64,000 nucleotides of DNA, from NCBI RefSeq assembly GCF_004337985.1, contig NC_043744.1:5775949-5839948 (forward strand). Direction: 5' to 3'. The translations under genes were made by a program, and so were the position numbers. The notes under the pieces were generated by a model that ran no database searches, was not told the DNA's origin, and saw nothing but the letters and a program-made list of their open reading frames with translations. Source of the DNA: Pyricularia pennisetigena (taxonomy: Eukaryota; Ascomycota; Sordariomycetes; Magnaporthales; Pyriculariaceae). Positions 10,453-23,200 of this stretch are shown here, one piece after another. Every line of letters begins with the position of its first letter. The first letter of the stretch is position 1.

Positions 10453-12009
10453 TCAGTAATTACAAATCCCGCCCCCTTCACCCTCCATAATCCACATGCC
10501 CGCAAGCCCATTGACCTGCACGACATCATCGTCGGGACCGTCCTCCTTTCCGAGGAAGAAATCCCCGCTTCCGGGCACCTTGCCGTTGCCGCGCTTGATG
10601 AACCTCCTCGTCCAGGCCTCGATGGCCGGCTCGCCCGTCTCGTCGCGCGCCTGCTTCAGAAACGCAATGAGCGCCGTGCCACCCGTGCCCTTGAGCTGGT
10701 CCTTCTTGCCCGCGCTGCCGGACGTGTCGAGCGCGATGCCCTTCGGCCCTCGGGACACGGCCGTCGCGAGGTTGACCTTGGCGGCAGCATTGTACCTGCC
10801 TGCCGTCGCCTCGCCCCGGACGGCCTCGGAGCTGCGGCTCCGATCACGCATCGCCTCGCGCGACGGCACGACTATGTAGCGGGCCACGATGGCGATGTGG
10901 CGGTCGCGCAGGGCGCGCAGCATGGCCAGGCAGGCGTCGTAGGCCAGCGCGAGCGGCTTGTCGGTGGCGCTGCGCGCCTCGACGAACTGCCGGATGTTGG
11001 CCACCGACGCCACGGCGCCCAGGAACCGCGCGTGTCCGCCCGGCATGTACCGCCGCATCTCCATGATGAAGTTGTGCTGGGGTGGCGCCGAGCCGTCGGG
11101 GCGTCCGTGCTTCGGCTGCCCCTGCTGCTGATCACCACCGGCTTTCTTGGCGCCGGTAGGGCGGTGCTCGATGCCCAGGACGATGTCGAAGAACTGGATG
11201 ATGCTGCTCTGCGCGTTGCTGCCCCCGCTGTACTGGCGGTACGACTCGTTGCCGGAGGCGTCCTCGTAGATGACGCCGTGCGGCAGACCAGCGTCCGCCA
11301 TATTCTTGCTGCCGGCCAGGAAGGGCCGGATGCGGTGGTAAAAGATGTGCGGGTCGCAGTTCTCGTGCACGCGCTGCAGCAGGTTGCCCAGGTCGTCGAT
11401 GCGCTCGGCAAAGGCGACCAGGCAGGACGTGACGGTGTCGGCATCGCCGTCCCTGGCGGCCTGGATGGCCTTGAGCATCAGGGGGATGGTGGCGGCGCCG
11501 CGGGCCTCGATGGCGACCGAGACCAGATAAAACCACGACTCGTCAATGGAGCCGGTGAAGGTGCTGAGGGTGGCGAGGTTCTCGAGGTCGTCGATCGGCT
11601 CGTCTGCGAACAGCGGCTTAAAGTTCCACAGGCAGACGGCGGCGTAGGTGGCGACGGGGGCCACGTCGAGGCGCTCGGCGACCTGCAGCAGGGGCACCGA
11701 GATGGAGGCCGGCAGGCGGTCCGAAGGGCTGTCACCGCCCCAGATGTAGCCGTGGGCCATGAAGCAGAGGATCGAGTAGGCCCTCCGCCACTCCGCGTCA
11801 TGTTCCAGACCGATGGTGGAGAGGACCGGCAGGCGGTCGAGGACGGGCCTCAGACGCTTGCTGAGGATGAGAGCCTGCAGGTTGGCAGCCACGGCTTCCC
11901 ACTTGTTGTAGTAGGGGTCCGGGAGTCTCGACAGGGGTAGGACCTCGGGGAGGAACCCGCTAGTGGGTGAGACTCCATAGTCGGAGAGTTCCGGAAGCGG
12001 AGGAAGCAT
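10453..12009 (-). CDS. BNA2: Indoleamine 2,3-dioxygenase
   Basis: An intronless frame of 518 residues belonging to the heme-dependent indoleamine 2,3-dioxygenase family. It converts L-tryptophan to N-formylkynurenine, the first step of kynurenine and de novo NAD synthesis in fungi, in the cytosol. Family landmarks are visible: SGGSNAQSSIIQFFDIVLG (about 261-279), HNFIMEMRRYMPGGHARFL (312-330), and AYDACLAMLRALRDRHIAIVARYI (from 356), where His371 is the expected proximal heme ligand. The N-terminal all-helical domain and the Ser/Gly-rich insertion at 285-310 are normal for fungal members, as is the longer C-terminal tail. Fungi often carry several IDO paralogues, so the symbol is by homology; this copy could be alpha, beta or gamma type. 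Confidence 0.93.
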   Translation of the reverse strand: MLPPLPELSDYGVSPTSGFLPEVLPLSRLPDPYYNKWEAVAANLQALILSKRLRPVLDRLPVLSTIGLEHDAEWRRAYSILCFMAHGYIWGGDSPSDRLPASISVPLLQVAERLDVAPVATYAAVCLWNFKPLFADEPIDDLENLATLSTFTGSIDESWFYLVSVAIEARGAATIPLMLKAIQAARDGDADTVTSCLVAFAERIDDLGNLLQRVHENCDPHIFYHRIRPFLAGSKNMADAGLPHGVIYEDASGNESYRQYSGGSNAQSSIIQFFDIVLGIEHRPTGAKKAGGDQQQGQPKHGRPDGSAPPQHNFIMEMRRYMPGGHARFLGAVASVANIRQFVEARSATDKPLALAYDACLAMLRALRDRHIAIVARYIVVPSREAMRDRSRSSEAVRGEATAGRYNAAAKVNLATAVSRGPKGIALDTSGSAGKKDQLKGTGGTALIAFLKQARDETGEPAIEAWTRRFIKRGNGKVPGSGDFFLGKEDGPDDDVVQVNGLAGMWIMEGEGGGICNY

Positions 12010-13864
12010 TACCGGTGGGGATCAAAGCCTCGGTGAGCAAGAGTATTTGCGTGAGGATGAAATGGAAAGCCGACGACGGTGCGTTGCGTTTGTTTCTGTA
12101 TTCCAAAAAACTAGGCTTGGCAAACCTGCTTGGTCTTGGGCGCGATGGAGTATTATATAAATAAGGGTAACCGCTTATGGCTGGCCGATAAATACTGTAG
12201 TAGACCTTGTTTTCAAACACGGTAAAGTTAAGTTAAGAAAAGGGCAGCAGAGTTAAATGTTGGAGCGAGATGATCAAGTCCTGACGCAAGGAGTATACAG
12301 AATTATTCTGTGATACTCCTCAGCCGTGCGAGATCTCGATAGGGCCGTTGTCATGGGTTTGTGGGTTGACAAATAGTCGAGAAAGGGTTGTGGTGTTGGA
12401 GGATGCACGGTTGTGGTGGGAAGAGGTCAAAGAGTAGGAAGACCTGGAAAGAGGTGGAGGGGCAGTTGAATTTTAAAGACTCTGCAGAGGCCAATTAATT
12501 TTTCTACAATGTACCCATTGAATCAATGTACTGCAATGCCCGCATGCAAGCAATCAAGAGGACCCTGAAAACGCTGACCAATTCAAACATCAAATGCGCC
12601 ACTTCTTGTTTCTGTTACCACAACGTTCCACAATTCTCGCACCTCTTTTGTTTACCAAGTTGTTGTGCGGCAAGCTGCGGCTTATTAAAGTCGAGTGGAT
12701 TGTTGGTAAGGTGAGGGAGGAATCTAGTGGAGTTCATGCATACAAGAAACTTGGGGGTCGCCGTTGCTGACGGGGGCAAGGAACAGATATCGAAAAAAAA
12801 GACCATAGATTGATTAACTAGATTAGTTAAATTGAGCTAACCAAACTAGACTAGATTAAACATAACAGCGACAGATAACTGTCTTGAATCGTTTCGTCAC
12901 ATTTGACTGAAAAAGAGGGCAAACTCGGAAACAGTGCCAAGGAACCGACTTCGATCGAGCCCTGGAAGCGCACACCACCTTTTCCCTGCGTAATAGGCGC
13001 CCGGCGTCTCCGAATACGGAGACGGGTGATGGTCTTTTTTTTTTTTTTTTTTTTTTTTTCCCTCTCTCTATCTCTCCCTCTTTCTCCTCTTGTTGTCGTC
13101 TTTTTCTTTACCCCCAAGGTTGTTGAACGATGTACGTACCCTACCAGTAGATTACAGTAGACTGGATGAACAGATACTGATCACATCATAAATCAAGTTA
13201 CTTCTGCTCTCTGTTGTAATGGTGTGCTCGTCGCAGCCTGGTTGATCCTAGCCCTGGCCTAGTCCATGTGCAAATATGTAATTATCGCTTGTTTGTCCCA
13301 ATATTTTTTTCACACTTGGTGGTGTTTCGCTCCAATCAGACGAATGGCTCCTTGGTGTCAGTTGTTTCGAGCCCAATCTATCGTATGCTATACTAGTTCA
13401 ACAGTCTTTGTGCTGATAAATGCACGTGTTTGATGCACGAAACGGTGAGCTGCATTGCAAATCCCCCGAGGGTTGGGAACATGCCACAGCAATTGCCGGT
13501 GGAGAGCCGCAGTGCAGTGCAACACACCCAAGCAGAGGAGGCGAGCTTTGCGATGTTCGGCTGATCTAAGCAAGTCGTTGTCGATAACATAACCCAACGT
13601 GCAAGCATGCTAGCTACAATAATGTGGAACAATCGCCCCACTCACAAGTTCCACCATCCATAGCTTGGCACCCCCATGTCGAACTGCACCGAATTGCCTC
13701 GTCATTCCGCCAAGCCAAGCCAGGAACCTTGCTTGCCCTGGCGCCCAACTTCAACCCGCCAAACATAACGTACCCTTTCTCCATTGGGAGCTTTGTCCTG
13801 CTACCCATGGTATCAACCAGACGATACAATTCGTCCGCCCGCCTCTACTGCGGGTAGCACGAGA
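12010..13864. other. Intergenic, IDO and VPS23 upstream regions
   Basis: A divergent 1.85-kb spacer. It holds the IDO promoter, a T25 tract at 13035-13059 followed by a CT-rich stretch, and short ORFs with no recognisable product. Nothing else is supported. Confidence 0.55.
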
Positions 13865-15772
13865 ATGGTTGTCCAACAGCACATCCTCAACTGGCTGTAC
13901 AGCGTTCTCACCAGCGTACGTTCAATACCGTCATAGTCATTTACAGCTAGCTAGCTGCCTGGAGCAACCCCGCCTGCGTCGCAACCAAGCTGACCACTCC
14001 ACAGGAATATCACGATGTCAACCGAACATACAATGATGTCGCTCAAGTCCTGTCGCAATACCCGTCACTGTCGCCTAGGACTGATGTTCACAGTATGTCA
14101 TTATTTTTATATTTGTCTCGAGTGCCTGCCAGCTAGCCCCTCTTGCACATCAGCCTTTATCATGTCCTTTCACCTGCTAAGCTAACATTCGACACACTTC
14201 GCAGCCTTCCCCAACGGCGTCTCTGCCCTCCTCTTACATCTGACCGGTACTATACCCGTCGTCTTCAGGGGCAACACCTACCGCTTTCCCATCTCGCTAT
14301 GGGTTCCCCACGCTTATCCCCGCGAGCCGCCGCTCGTGTACGTTACTCCCACCGAGAACATGGTCGTCCGCCCCGGCCAGCACGTGGACCCTCAAGGTCA
14401 GGTCTACCATCCGTACCTGGTAGGCTGGTCAAGCTTTTGGGATAAGTCTACCGTTCTGGACTTTCTAGCCATCCTCCGGGATGTCTTTGCCAAGGAGCCA
14501 CCTGTAGTTGCAAAGCAGCAGCAGCCTCCCCAGCAGCAACGGCAACAAGCGGTATCGACCCCGACGCCACCACCAGTCCCCCCGTTGCCCAATGCGAACG
14601 TGACGGCGAGACCAGCTTCAGTCGTCAGCAGTGGTCACATCGCCTCCCCTCCGAACGAGCAAAGGCCGCCGCCACCGCCGCCAAAGGGCAACGATGCTTC
14701 CGTGCATAGGCCATCTCCCGTGGCGGCACAACCCAGCTCATCCGGGCCACCCTTACCACCACATCCTGGGAGGCAGGAGGCTCCGGCACCACAGAGCCAT
14801 AGGCTTTCGAGATATGATTCGGCACCACCTCTTCCGCCGCAGCAGCCACATAATACAGGACCACCTCCAAGGCCGCAATACCAATCTCCTCCACCGGCGC
14901 ATGTGCATGCACCATATGAACAGCAGCAACCATCGGGCTACGATAATTACCATCCGTCAGACCCAAGGCGCATGTCAATCCAGTCGCAGGGTGCACCTCC
15001 ACAGCCAACACCGCAGCCCCATGCCAGTTGGAACCAGCAACATCAACAGCCTCCGCAACACCAACAACAACAGCAGCCGCCTCCAGTGCAGCAACACGCC
15101 CAGCAACCGGCGCCTCACCCTCAGAGCCAACCACCACACCCTCAATACCAGCAACCACCACCACAACCCGTCCATAAACCGCCGCCACCACCACCAGACA
15201 TCATGGACGAACCCCTGGTTCTGTCCCTCCCCTCCCCTACCAACATCCCCGCACCCCCAATTCCCCCGAATCCGGAGCGCTCCAACCTCCTCGCCCAGCT
15301 CGCCACGACCCTGCACGCGATGCGCGTCCGGGCTCGGGCTCAAAACGAATCCTCCCTTTCTGGCCTCCAAGCTCAGCGCGCCGCCATGCTGGCCGCTCTT
15401 TCCTCGATGCACGCCGAGCAGCAGTCTCTGTCGGCGGTGTCGTCGCTGCTGTCATCCAACGCCTCCATCTTGCACGACTCCCTGCGCAAGGCCGACGCGG
15501 TCGTGGCCGACGCAAAAGCAGGCAAGATTGTACCCCCGGACGTCGACGAGCTGCTCGTTGCGCCCACGGTGGTTGCGAACCAGCTGTATGACCTCGTGGC
15601 CGAGGAGCGCGCCCTCGCCGACGCCGTCTTTGTGCTCGGCAGGGCCGTGGAGAGGGGTCGTGTCAGCCCTGGAGTCTTTGCCAAGACGACGAGAAGCCTG
15701 GCTAGAGAGTGGTATCTCAAAAAGGCACTCGTCAAGAAGATTGGGCGGGGAATGGGATTGATTCAGCCTTGA
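13865..15772 (+). CDS. VPS23: ESCRT-I subunit Vps23 (TSG101 homologue)
   Basis: Three exons: 13865-13915, 14005-14092 and 14205-15772, giving 568 residues. Introns 13916-14004 and 14093-14204 have GTACGT and GTATGT donors, and the second has a GCTAAC branch site. The spliced N-terminus reads MVVQQHILNWLYSVLTSEYH..., then a UEV domain (about 1-150) with HTFPNGVSALLLHLTGTIP and YPREPPLVYVTPTENM. The UEV fold binds ubiquitin and PTAP-like motifs without a catalytic Cys. A long Pro/Gln-rich linker (170-330) follows, then a coiled-coil and a C-terminal steadiness box (DAVFVLGRAVERGRVSPGVFAKTTRSL). Vps23 recruits ubiquitinated cargo at endosomes for multivesicular body sorting; in fungi it also serves the Rim/Pal pH pathway. 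Confidence 0.93.
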
Positions 15773-16144
15773 GACGCCATTCGTGTATAATATGAACAAA
15801 GGGGCGTGCCGGCTGAACAATTCTTTTGGACCTGTTATATATCTTGCCTCTTCAAGAAGCCTCAAAATTCCAGTACTCTCTTTCATGAGACATTTATTTA
15901 ATACCATGAGGGTGAGATTTGATTTTCACGACAACTAATAATCTAACCTGTACTCTCTCTTGCTCTGTCTGCTTCCTGCTTCATTGCCATCTTGTCGAGA
16001 ATGCAACGCCGTAGCGTTGCCCCAGCCAACTCAAAACGAAACAAACCTTCTATGCTTATATATCCAATTACTATCACTAACAAAAACCGCATCGTTGTGC
16101 GCTATCACTCGGACAGACTTCAGCTTCAAACACAGGTAGCACCA
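15773..16144. other. Convergent intergenic spacer
   Basis: The 3' flanks of VPS23 and the Ser-rich gene. AT-richer than its neighbours, with no ORF of note. Confidence 0.6.
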
Positions 16145-19120
16145 TCATAGTTTCGCCTGTCCAGTACCATTGATATGGTCTGCAGAGATGACACTCGCCT
16201 CCTGCCGCTCAAACATGCCGATTATCTGCCCCATCTCCGCGCCCCTGATGGGTCTAGGATGCTCGAGATCACACTTTGCCACCGACACAGCCCTCGACGC
16301 ACCACCGCTTGCGCCTGGTCCAGAATGTCCGCTCCAGCCGGCACCGTCAACGTCTTTCTTGCCGTGGTGCGGCCGGAAGGGGTTGATGGCACGACTCAAA
16401 GACGACGAAAATCGACGTCTGAGGCTGGACGTCCTTCCCTTTGCTACAGTTTCTGTGGCCAGCGGCTGCGGCGCCGATTGAGTGCTGTTTTCGGTCATGA
16501 AGCTGGCACTATTGCAGAGTTTGGTCAGCCGCGGCTGGGGCGCAGACATGGTGCTGCTGCCCGCGAAGCTGTATTTGCTTGCGTTGGATCTACTGTTGCT
16601 GTTTGTGGTCCTAGCGCTGGGTGTCGGCGGCGCTGGTCCACTCCCACTGCTTAAAGAGGGAGAGTAGGTAGATCCTACGGGTCTTGTATAAGGCTGATCG
16701 TTTGTGTGGACTGATTTGTTGAAAAACGGCATGCTCCTCCTAGCAAGGAGCCTCTTGGCCACCGACGAAGTACCAGACTCTCTCATCGATTTGACTCCGT
16801 GTATATAGCTAACAGTATCAATGTCAGTGTCAGGCACATTTTTGTCTCGCTGATTCGCCTGGAAAAGCGCAGTGCCGCTGTGTCCAGAGTTGTCCAGTGT
16901 ATGCGGTAGCTTGGGATGCTGTGGCTGTTGGAGTCTGCACTCAACAATCTTTCTCCTAATTCTGCTGGTACCAGCCCCTTCTCTGATTGTATAAGTGTCC
17001 TTAAGGCTGTCTTGCGTCTCACTTCTTAAGCTCCTGGAAAATCTTCTCAGTAGACTTGCAGAGCCGATGGGATGTAGCATCTGGTTAGCTTTCTTCCTCA
17101 GACTATCGTCGCCATGGGGTGTATCTTGCATGCCAGAGTCTTCGATAGCACCATCGTATGTCTTGACCTGTTGACTGGGAGATGAATGGTATAGACTCTC
17201 TGGTGTGCTCAGATTTTCAAAGAGCGTGATCTTTTGTTTCAATGGGGATGCACCAGGAGAGATACCATCGGAACCAGGCCCGTGTCCATAGCGATTACCA
17301 AAGTCATTGGCGGATAAGTTCTTGACAGGCGAGAATAAGTGTCCCGCGGGAAATCCGTGGCCTGCAGGTCGAGGTAGTCTGAATACAGGGGCCTTTGAGC
17401 CGGAAAAGGTTGAATGAGGAGCAGCGGCAGCACTGGTTTCTTTCCACCTTGACGATGGCCCCAAATCTGGACCCACAGGGCTACCATGGTCAAAGAGACG
17501 ACGAAGGTCTGCAACTCTGTTTGGACACGATTTCACTTCCTTTGGCTTGTAGCTCGTGCCCCCGCTCTGAGATGCACCACCAGTCATGACAATCCTGTCT
17601 GTTGTCGCAATGGAATGTCGTGAAGAGGCCGTATTAGCAGAGCGCAGGGGGTGGTGGACCGGGCTTGATTGCAAGACAGAAGACTTTGTCGCAGGCCTTT
17701 GGGGCGTGACTGGGACGGGAGTGGTATACCCAGGATGCCCGCCAAAATTAGACGGCTTTTTCTGGCCGCTCCTTGTAAGAGCTGGCTCGGATAATCTTGA
17801 TCGTAGCTTGTAATCAAGATCCCTGACGGAAAGCAAACTACCAGGTCCAGCTGCATTGGGCGAATCGGAGAATGAAGAGTGTGCAACAGGTCGAATTTGG
17901 GTTCCTGCAGACTCCTTCGTCTTGGTGGCCATGGACCTGGGCGTCGAAGAAGCTGCTGCCTGTAGAATTGTTGGAGTTTCCGGGCTCCTGGTTGCCGACC
18001 TCTTCTCGGACATAGGGGTATTGATCAATGGTGTAGCGCTCCCCTGCGTAGGAACTATCCGAATCGACGCTGGCCTGGAACGGGTTTCTGCCATTGTCTC
18101 AATAGATTGCCGAAGCTGACCCACGCTGGACTGTCGGGTTAGTGGTTTTGGTTCAGGGAAGAGCGATTTAGTATACACAGAATGCAATGACAGCAACGAG
18201 GATCTCGTGTCTGTACTGGAGCCCTTTATAGAGACGGCAGTTTCAGCATCGGCAGCAGTCTGACGTGTAGATGGCCCTGATGACTTTGTTACGTCTACAG
18301 GTCTCTGCAGTATGATGCCTGTTGAGCGACGCAGAGAATCGGACGTTTTGCCTATTTCTTTCGCTTCAAACAGTTTTCTCCGTTCTGCGACGATTAAAGG
18401 GTGTCCCTTTGCAATGTCAACCGGCGCACCAGAGCTAGAGCTTCCGCTCCGGTTGTGTCTAGATGTCCCATCCAGTGTGTGTAGGGTCCGTCCGGGCGGG
18501 ATCATGTCTGAGGATACCTAGTCCTCGGTGAACCTGAGCAGCCAGCTGTCTGACCTGCCGGGCATGTTGAGCTGAGAGTTAGTTTCTATGACTGATTTCA
18601 GCATTTCAGTACTGGCAGGCACTGCTCCTGCCAAGGCGTTAGGTCGGCTGGAGATAATTACTGAGCAGGAGATGCCATTGCGATTTGTCAAATTAGTCCT
18701 GGTGTCTTCGCAGTAGGACTCCCTATCCATCTGGGTTGCACCACATTGCTCTCGATGTACAGTTGCTCCTTGAGATTCAGAGAGGTTGTAGTCCGAACGG
18801 GGAGGTGTATGCTGCTCAACCCTGTGTGATGGGCCATGAAGATTGTGGCTGAATTGCGAACCTAAGCTTTCTGCCTCCCAATTACGTTCGCATTTTCCCA
18901 GATCCGAGTCTTCATCACCTGCCAAAGCGCCTGGATCTGGTGACACAAGAGTGTCCTTGGAAGACACGTGAGTCAATTCTGCACCAGAAGCATCCCTGCG
19001 ACCTAGACGGAGCGGTTCCGGCTTCAGGCGAGAGTCGGTGAAATCGGTGTCGCTGCTACGGTTAAGGGTTCGAAGGTGGCCAGGTCGCCGTGTATCTGTG
19101 TCTTTTGTGGCCATGTTCAT
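16145..19120 (-). CDS. Large disordered Ser-rich protein, in-frame TAG or short intron
   Basis: Two open frames in the same reading frame, 18518-19120 (200 codons) and 16145-18505 (786 codons), are separated only by a TAG (18518-18520) and four codons. I treat them as one gene. A phase-preserving intron, 18459-18554 (96 nt, donor GTCAGA) or 18459-18533 (75 nt, donor GTTCAC), both ending ACATCTAG, would remove the stop and give about 959 or 966 residues, but neither donor is strong. The alternative is that only the 786-residue part is translated, or that the stop is a real nonsense change. The protein is almost entirely low complexity, rich in Ser, Arg, Pro and Thr. It carries spaced short motifs: ERRKLFE, DLRRLFD, KITLFE and IIGMFER, plus two basic LLRRFSRSL / LRRRFSSSL segments. 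I do not recognise a family. Confidence 0.65.
18518..18520 (-). other. In-frame TAG inside Ser-rich gene
   Basis: The only stop codon in an otherwise open 2976-nt frame (16145-19120). The following base is G (TAG GTA). It may lie inside a short intron. Confidence 0.8.
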
Positions 19121-20200
19121 TGTGTTTAGGTTCGTAGGCTAGCAAATGGGGCAAACTAAGATCTGTCCAGTACATGTGCAAAAGATGCAATATGGATAAC
19201 GGCAACGTCGTCGGCTTTTCAGATATCAGCCTGACACGGGATGCCCATGCGAGTTTCGGGATGAGGTAGAGGTAACATATCTATCTCGGTATGGGTCGAC
19301 CTTGGCAGTCTTATAAACCTCTGGCGAATGTCTCAGAAGGCAAGTGCAATCGATCGCGAGGTGTGGCTGAACTGGAAGCTGGAAGCCAAAGTTGCCTAGT
19401 GCCTTACCTCGGGAGTATAATTGAGGTTACCTGGGCTGCTCTGTGGCGTTATTCCATGCTTGCTAGTGAAAAAGTGAATAAAACCTCCTTTTGCCCTACA
19501 GAGCAGGTTCACTAGGATAAAGACTGGTTGCATTCATCGAGTGATATTCTGTATACAGCCTTTCCAGGGAGTATGTAGGCAGTAGTAAAATACAGCAGAA
19601 AGGAGAGAACTTCTGTAACAAACAGTCACAAACAAGTTCGGTTTTACAAGCTACTAAAGCTACTGGCGACAGACTTGTTTGGCTTGCATGTCTACTAATA
19701 TAGCTAGGCTTGACTAGGTTGTCAAAGCTGTGATGCTTATCGACAGCCAGAGGCAAAAAGACTGCCCCACATCCTTGCACACACTCAACGCTAGTACCAA
19801 TCGGGCTAGCGTGATTGCAGTCGCGTCGCCTCGATACCATAATCCACATCTTCAGAAAGAACATTCCGCCCTGACAAGTTGCCGCCTCCACACCATACTT
19901 TGTCAACCACGACAGCGCGGCGACGGGTCAGGTCATCGCGAAACCTGTGAGAACCCTACGGAAACGATCTGCATACGATTTCTTTCCTTTCCAGATACTT
20001 TGTAGACGCTAAAAAAGACCTTGGCGTCTCTTGGGAGCGCGCGCGAGGTTGCGCTGTAGCGGGTGAAGCCTGCACCGCTTGCTTTGAAATCAGCTTCAGC
20101 TTGGCCTCACCTCGAGTCGACAAGGCAACGCCTCCAAATCAGAAACCATATTTCGACTGAACAAGAAGCGCACTTGCGTCCCTATTGAAAGCTTCTCAAC
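19121..20200. promoter_or_regulatory. Divergent region, Ser-rich gene / RPB2
   Basis: About 1.1 kb between opposite start codons. The 200 bp before RPB2 are CT/GA-mixed and GC-richer, as expected for a leader. No gene or clear factor site is seen. Confidence 0.5.
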
Positions 20201-23200
20201 ATGGCGGAATACGGCGAGATGGACGAGTACGCCGACTACGAGGCTGGCGATTACGATGCTGAGAACGACGACGAGATCACGGCCGAGGACTGCTGGAACG
20301 TCATTTCATCCTACTTTGACGAGAAAGGTCTTGTATCTCAGCAGATCGACTCGTACAATGAGTTCACCACGTCCACAATCCAGGGAATCATTGACGAATA
20401 CTCGGTTCTCACCCTGGACAACCCAAATCCTCCCGACACTTTTGAAGGAAAGCCCATTCGATTGCGCCGATATGAAATCATGCTTGGAAACATTCTCGTG
20501 ACCCAGCCTACAGTTAAGGAAACAGACGGCAAGGTCAGCACCCTGGTGCCGTACGAGTGCCGTGACAGAAACTTGACGTATTCTTGCCCGCTCTACGTCA
20601 AGCTCACCAAGAAGGTCAACGTCGCGGTCGAAGAGGATATACCGCTGCATGAACTCAACGATGAGCAGCGCGAGGAGATGCAGAGGACGAACGAGCACCC
20701 CACCACCATCCGTTGGGAGCTGGACAGGGACAAGTCACACAACCCGGACGAGAAGATTTCGGGCGAAAAGATGGCCGACATGATATACATTGGCAAGATC
20801 CCAGTCATGGTAAAGAGTCGAATTTGCTATCTGAGGAGTCAGCCCGAGTCGGAACTTTTCCTCCTGAACGAGTGTCCCTATGATCAGGGTGGCTACTTTA
20901 TCATCAACGGTAGTGAGAAAGTCCTAATTGCCCAGGAGCGCTCTGCTGCAAACATCGTTCAGGTCTTCAAGAAGGCCCAACCAAACAAATACCTCTACCA
21001 GGCCGAAATCCGCAGTGCTTTGGAGAAGGGCTCTCGTCTCGTCTCAACCCTGACCATGAAGTTGACCTCCAAGGGTGACAGCACGCGTGGATCATTTGGG
21101 CAGACGATCCACCTGAACTTACCATACACCAGTGGTGACCTCCCGATCGCCATCGTCTTCCGTGCTTTGGGAGTTGTCTCCGACGAGGATATTCTGAACC
21201 ACATCGTGTTGGACAAGAACGACACACAAATGTTGGAGATGCTGAGGCCCAGTATTGAAGAGGCTTTCTGTATTCAAGATCGAGAAGTCGCGCTGGACTT
21301 TATCGCCAAGCGTGTCGGTAAGGATGGTGGCCATTCGAACAGCAGACATCTTCGTCTGAAAGTGGCACGAGACATTCTGCAAAAGGACACGCTCCCCCAC
21401 ATCTCCCAGGCAGAGGGCTGCGAGACCCGCAAGGCCTTCTTCTTGGGTTACATGGTGCACAAGATCTTGCAGTGTGCCCTTGGTCGTCGGGATGTCGATG
21501 ACCGAGATCACTTTGGCAAGAAGCGGTTGGATCTGGCTGGTCCTCTGCTGGCAAAGCTCTTCCGTGGCATCATTCGCAAGTTGACAAACGACATGATGGG
21601 CGGCCTGAGGCGGTGCATTGACGCTGGCAGAGACTTTGATCTCACAGCCTCGCTCAAACCCAACACACTCACAAACGGGTTGAAATACTCGTTGGCCACA
21701 GGCAACTGGGGAGATCAAAAGAAGGCTGCGAGCTCCACTGCAGGTGTCTCGCAAGTGCTGAACCGATACACTTTTGCTTCGACTTTGTCCCATTTGCGGC
21801 GAACCAACACTCCCATCGGAAGAGATGGCAAGCTTGCCAAGCCTCGACAGCTTCACAACACTCATTGGGGTCTCGTGTGTCCTGCTGAGACTCCCGAGGG
21901 ACAGGCTTGTGGTCTGGTGAAGAACCTATCGTTGATGTGCATGGTCAGTGTAGGAACGCCGGCAGAGCCCATCTACGACTTCCTGGTCGCGCGAGGAATG
22001 GACGTGCTCGAGGAGTACGAGCCATCGAACTCTTCCAGTACATCTAAGATCTTTATTAACGGCACATGGGTTGGTGTAGCCAACAAGATTGAAGAGTTGG
22101 TGGACTTGGTCTATGATCTCCGCAGGAAGAGTAGAGTTGATCCTGAAGTCTCACTCATTCATGACGTCCGTGAAGGCGAGTTCAGGATTTTCTCGGACGC
22201 TGGACGTGTCATGAGACCTTTGTTTGTCGTCAACCAAAAAGATGACCCTCGGACAGGCGCCCAGGCGGGCACTTTGGTGCTCACAAAGGAGCACGTCGCC
22301 AAGCTGCATGCAGACAAGGACAACAACCTCAGCCCCGGAGACGAAGGTCACTACGGCTGGCAAGGCCTGAAGAGTGATGGTGTTCTCGACCTGATGGATG
22401 CTGAACAAGAAGAGACGGCCATGATCTGCATGTCGCCGAGCGATCTAGATAAGTTCAGAGCGCTCAAGTTTGGGGGTGCAACTCTGGACGAGTTGGAGGC
22501 CTTTGACAAGAACGATATCAACAGAAGACTGAACACCAAGATCAACCCGACAACCCACATGTACACCCACTGCGAAATCCACCCCAGCATGCTTTTGGGT
22601 ATTTGCGCAAGCATCATTCCTTTCCCTGACCACAACCAGGTAGGTAGTTCCGGGTTATTGTTGGGACAATTATCAGCCTGTGTTTCTCTGAAATGAATGC
22701 TAACCACGAATCTTCAGTCACCCCGTAACTGTTACCAATCTGCCATGGGTAAACAAGCCATGGGTTTCTTCCTCACAAACTACAACCGCCGCATGGACAC
22801 CATGGCGAACATTCTCTACTACCCTCAAAAGCCTCTTGGCACAACCCGGTCCATGGAGTACCTCAAGTTCCGTGAGCTTCCTGCCGGCCAGAATGCAATC
22901 GTAGCAATTGCTTGCTATTCTGGATACAACCAGGAAGATTCCGTCATTATGAACCAAAGCACCATCGATCGCGGTCTGTTCCGTAGCTTGTTCTTCCGTT
23001 CATATACAGACTCGGAGAAGCGCGTCGGTATCAATATGGTTGAAAAGTTCGAAAAGCCGTTCCGTGCCGACACGTTGAGGCTCAAGCAGGGCACTTACGA
23101 CAAGCTCGAGGACGACGGTATCGTTGCTCCTGGTACCCGTGTTTCTGGTGAAGACATCATCATCGGCAAGACGGCTCCCATCCCTGCGGACAACCAAGAA